The notes under the pieces: generated by a model
What the model was told of the DNA's origin: nothing
Seen by the model: the letters and a program-made list of their open reading frames with translations, nothing else
Databases searched by the model: none
Translations under genes and position numbers: made by a program
Shown: in pieces, positions 60,329 to 64,000 of the stretch
Layout of the letters: each line of letters opens with the position of its first letter
Numbering within the stretch: position 1 is the first letter of the stretch
Source of the DNA: Dimorphilus gyrociliatus
Lineage: Eukaryota > Annelida > Polychaeta > Dinophilidae
Assembly (NCBI GenBank): GCA_904063045.1
Contig: CAJFCJ010000005.1
Span: 2,598,165-2,662,164, forward strand
DNA length: 64,000 nt
Direction: 5' to 3'

Positions 60329-61997
60329 ATGATTTCCTTTTCTATGACTTTTTGCCTTATTTTTGTATTACTTTTAATTAATGGAATAATATCAAAATCA
60401 GTAAAGATATGTTTTAGTTCTTCAAAACCTCCGACGTTCTTGCAATGTCAAGGAAATACGATTATAAAATTAAATACAGCGATTTTGGCTCATAGTCCCA
60501 ATTATGAGAATGATGGACAAACTTGTCCAAGATCCACTACTGATTGTTTGTAAGTATACCATTTTCTGTAGTGTAAGAAAAGAGAAATATTCAATGTTCA
60601 GTATAGACAGTATATACAGTATATACTGTGCCTTATGTGAACATCGTCGATGTGTCATCGCTATGAGATTTAAAGGGTGACGAATAAAACAAATGATAAT
60701 TTATATAATCAGGGCTCAGATGAAACACCATTAGCACTGTATATTCTGTTGTCTATTTTTCGTTTTATTTCTTTTTGCAGTACTACAGCTGAGTACATTT
60801 ATACCCTTTGCCAATCAAGACAATCTTGTTCTATAGAGACAAATGCTCAAATGTCTGTTGCACTCCGTGATTGTAAACCTAAGATTACGTCTAGTAATTA
60901 TTTGTATATTGAATACGATTGTGAGGATGGTAAGGAATTAATGACATTAATTTCAACTGAAAATTTATTTAATTTAGCCGTTTTCTATAATGAATAATGT
61001 ATATTTACACTCTAACATAACAAATATACAAAAAGAAACAATAAATTTATACAGGTAATTCTAATGAGCAGGTTGGACTATGCTCAAATTCATTAAACCA
61101 ATTATCCAGCGGAGACTTAGTTGGTAACGATTGGCCAAATAATACAAAATCTGAGAAGCACTCTTGTTCCTGCAGTATATACCCGCCGTCTTCTTCAAAA
61201 GTAAATCTCTTCTCTGTTCATACTTCGTTAAAAGGTACTGTTGAATGCGAAGAAGAGTTAATAATTAAAAGAGATAATCAAGAAGTGATTAAAGCCTGCT
61301 CCGGAGCGGGCGGTGATCCCTATCAAATATTTAGCTCTTTCTTAATGAGAAATTCATCAGGAGTCATGACCGTTCAACTAACTAGAAAATTTCAAGCGAC
61401 TATCGATACTGGTCGTGTTTGGTTAGAGTTTTCCAGTAAATATTACACATATAAATACACAAACACGTCTATTGAATATTGTTTATAACCTATTTAATTG
61501 CATAATAAATATAACAATAAAATATACAGCTTCCGACAATGAACGGGCAACAATATTATGTGGATCCGCTCAATTTCCTACTACTGTGTCGGAACATACT
61601 ACTGAACCTATCACGCAGAGTAGCGCTGCAAGTACAGCATCAGAAAAAACAAGTCTTGGCACTCATCTGGAAACGGGAACAATTTTCTCGTCTACATCAG
61701 AAGGTCTAGTGACTTCTGTGACGCAAACTTTGATGTTTATAAATAGCTCAACTATTGTAGCTGAAAATGACGAGTTTCAATTAAAGAAGGAAAATAGTAG
61801 CTTATCCATAGGTAGGAAAAACATAACCAATTTGTTACGTTTTTTCTAATTAAGTAATACTAATTGATTATTTATCAACAGGTGGAATTCTTTCCGGTAT
61901 CCTTACAATATTGGGGTTTTGCCTAATCTTGACCATAATGGCTTTTCTAGCATATTTAAATGGTAGAAATGTACTCAAATATAATGAGATGAAGTAA
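60329..61997 (+). CDS. Membrane protein with SUEL-type lectin and CUB-like domains
   Basis: Five exons: 60329-60549, 60781-60929, 61055-61435, 61530-61811, 61882-61997. Signal peptide MISFSMTFCLIFVLLLINGI. Residues ~28-125 have the rhamnose/galactose-binding SUEL lectin layout (LQCQGNTIIKLNTAILAH...CQSRQSCSIETN...YLYIEYDCE). A CUB-like domain follows (SGDLVGNDWPNNT...HSCSCSI...ECEEELIIKR). Then a Ser/Thr-rich, probably O-glycosylated stem (SEHTTEPITQSSAASTAS), one membrane helix (GILSGILTILGFCLILTIMA) and a 15-residue tail. Likely a cell-surface carbohydrate-binding protein. I know of no named family with this exact order. Junctions are all in frame, but the short last exon is less certain. 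Confidence 0.65.
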
Positions 61998-62173
61998 TTT
62001 AATTAGCAATAACTAATAATAGTAAAAAAAACGTTTTAATTAAATTAATATTTCAAGTGAAATATATGCTTTTAAGTTTATTCGAAAGTCAAAAATCCAA
62101 TAATATTGGTATTAATCCTATTTCAAAGATACTTATTAAACTAGATAATGGAATAAAATACAATTAATCACCT

Positions 62174-64000
62174 TTAGCTTGGTTTGAAGTACCTATCTCG
62201 GAAGCTTTCTTCATAGTGGTTTTTACCAAAATGAACATTATTATCGGTATCGGGCTATAAAAAAGAGAGATTGGTATTATTATCAACGTAAGCAGTATTT
62301 AATTGTATGTATTTGTACTTGAAATGCTCTTGTTTTTTGATAAGTTAATAAACGTCTTGAGACTTTAGAATTAAGTATTTGTTCACAGTTGAATATGCAT
62401 TGCATGGCTTTGTTCTCGGGTATATTTTCTAGTACATACCTATCAAAAATGATCTTACTTTTGACAAGTTAATATTATTAATTATCGATAGTTACTCTTC
62501 CCTATAAACTGGCAGCCAAAAAACAAGTCTACCGCCTATATGTAGGTATTTTGCTGCAAAGAGCAGTAAATCTGATAAAATATCTGTCATCACGTATACC
62601 ATCTTCGTTTGATCGTTTGATCTATAGAAAATATGATTAATTAGCTCAATTACATAAAAAAAATTTAAAGATAATTTTTATGTACAATTTCGTCTCATTA
62701 TTCCCACTTTTCACAGTTGGTTCTCTTATACCATATGGAGCTGAGTGTATATAAGGTATGTATATAAATATAATTAAGTGGTGGATGATAGTCCACTTCA
62801 GAATGAAAATAATACAAACGATCTGTTACTATAGCATCAAACATTGTATCTTTAATATTCCACATAGCTTGTTTTGAAGTGTCCGCGATAAGTACGTCAA
62901 AATAACGATTATCTAATCCGTATTGTTTTAAATTACCCCTAACAGTTTCGTCTCTATCTCTCCATTTTTGACCTTTTCTACTGGATTTACCTTTAAAAAG
63001 TATTAACGTTTGAAAATTACAATTATTGATAAAATTTTAATTACCTCTGCCGGAAAGTAATTTTTTATCGATATCACAACCAGACACGAAAGCACCATGT
63101 TTAGCGCAGGCAACTAATAAACTACCTGGGAAGATATAAATGATTTTTAGTTCAAAAGAAAACAAAAAGAATCAATGAAGATTCTATCAAGGAATTAAAA
63201 ACAAAGAGGAGGGGAAAAAAAACCTGTTCCGACAAATGGATCATATATAAAACCTCCAGACTTTGATTGTGAAATATTAGAGATAATAAAGGATAATTCT
63301 GCGTCCATACTAGTATTTCCTGATAAATTATTCAACAACCAATATAATAATATTGTTATTTTTATTGAAATTCGATGACTTACCTATAACTTTTCTTTTA
63401 CTTAAATGAAAATCTTTTATTGAATTTCTATCGCTATCGCATATCTAAATTTATTTATACAGTTTATCAATTAATAAACTATATACAGTATATAAATTAT
63501 ATCAAATAGACTTACAAATCTACCAAAATACATTCTATCCAAAATAGGTATCGACGTTTCACGTTTATCTTTGTAGCATTCGATTAAATGGAATACTTTT
63601 TCCGGATTTTTTAAATTAACTTTTCCATTTATTGGATAACTTTCTAAGAAATTCTAGGAAAGAGGAAGGGAGGGAAAAAATAAGAAATGTTCTTTTTTTT
63701 TAATATCCAAGCAAAGAAATATTCCATTAAAAATAAACTCACATCAATTTTTATGACTTTTTCTTGTAAATCAATATTGTGATTAGAGGAATGGAATTTT
63801 ACCGAAAATGACGTTTTCTCATTCTTAACATATGGTTCCTAAAATGTGGTAAAATATGACGGGAAAATAATTTTAATGCACTTAGTAGTTTATTTGCCTT
63901 ACTGTTATTTCTTTAGGTAAATTTTCTATTTCTGATTTAACTTCATCTATAGTTTTTCCACTGCCCCAATATTCGATTACGTTTCTAGGAAATAGTAATA
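62174..64000 (-). CDS. TRMT11: TRMT11, tRNA (guanine-N2) methyltransferase catalytic subunit, 5' part off the window
   Basis: C-terminal half visible; the N terminus lies beyond 64000. Recognised exons (minus): ~63320-63230 (NTSMDAELSF...FIYDPFVGT), ~63130-63045 (LLVACAKHGAFVSGCDID), 62990-62820 (RKGQKWRDRDE...YGLDNRYFDVLIADTSK...DAIVTD), 62740-62686 (PPYGIREPT), 62621-62496 (LLLFAAKYLHIGGRLVFWLP), 62439-62319 (NCEQILNSKVSRRLLTYQK), 62254-62174 (SFRDRYFKPS). SAM-binding DPFVGTG and catalytic DPPYG are both intact. With TRMT112 it makes m2G10 in cytosolic tRNAs. Exons are separated by short introns in frame; I found no disruption. Confidence 0.9.

Overview
The window is animal nuclear DNA. It is AT-rich and gene-dense, with very short spliceosomal introns (mostly about 50-75 bp) and a chitin synthase carrying an N-terminal myosin-head-like region. 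That architecture is known from lophotrochozoans, so a compact-genome spiralian is likely, probably an annelid. Dimorphilus gyrociliatus would fit, but the species is inference. Multi-exon genes were rebuilt by hand from GT/AG sites, reading phase and family conservation; no alignment or search was run, so exon edges may be a few bases off.

Layout. Positions 1-17150 are accessory and lineage-specific: two RING/B-box (TRIM-like) genes, a divergent class A GPCR, a secreted beta-propeller/EGF/ITIH-C protein, an intron-containing tRNA-Arg(UCU), a RING/coiled-coil/propeller gene facing a RING-less paralogue, an orphan RING gene, and three paralogous secreted PAN/apple-like proteins. Positions 17900-29200 hold a frame-disrupted SLC25A45-like mitochondrial carrier, a complete TMEM245 and a complete cyclin Y.

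Positions 30200-40750 hold the most striking locus. A transmembrane TSP1/Ig gene on the minus strand has its last two exons separated from the rest by a 7.5 kb intron. The whole plus-strand myosin-head chitin synthase lies inside that intron. All three nucleotide-binding motifs of its motor (P-loop, switch I, switch II) are degenerate.

Positions 41300-55500 hold an SLC22 transporter, a domesticated pogo/Tigger-type transposase with a broken DDE triad, a long coiled-coil gene, WBP4 (its start codon appears split by an intron), archease and MTHFSD. Positions 55900-58550 hold HMG-CoA lyase with a complete calmodulin-like gene nested in its last intron on the same strand. The right end has an LRR membrane protein, a SUEL-lectin/CUB-like membrane protein and a partial TRMT11.

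There is no operon logic. Two themes recur: cell surface and extracellular matrix (chitin synthase, TSP1/Ig, ITIH-C, PAN, lectin/CUB, LRR) and RNA processing (tRNA with intron, archease for tRNA ligation, TRMT11, WBP4).
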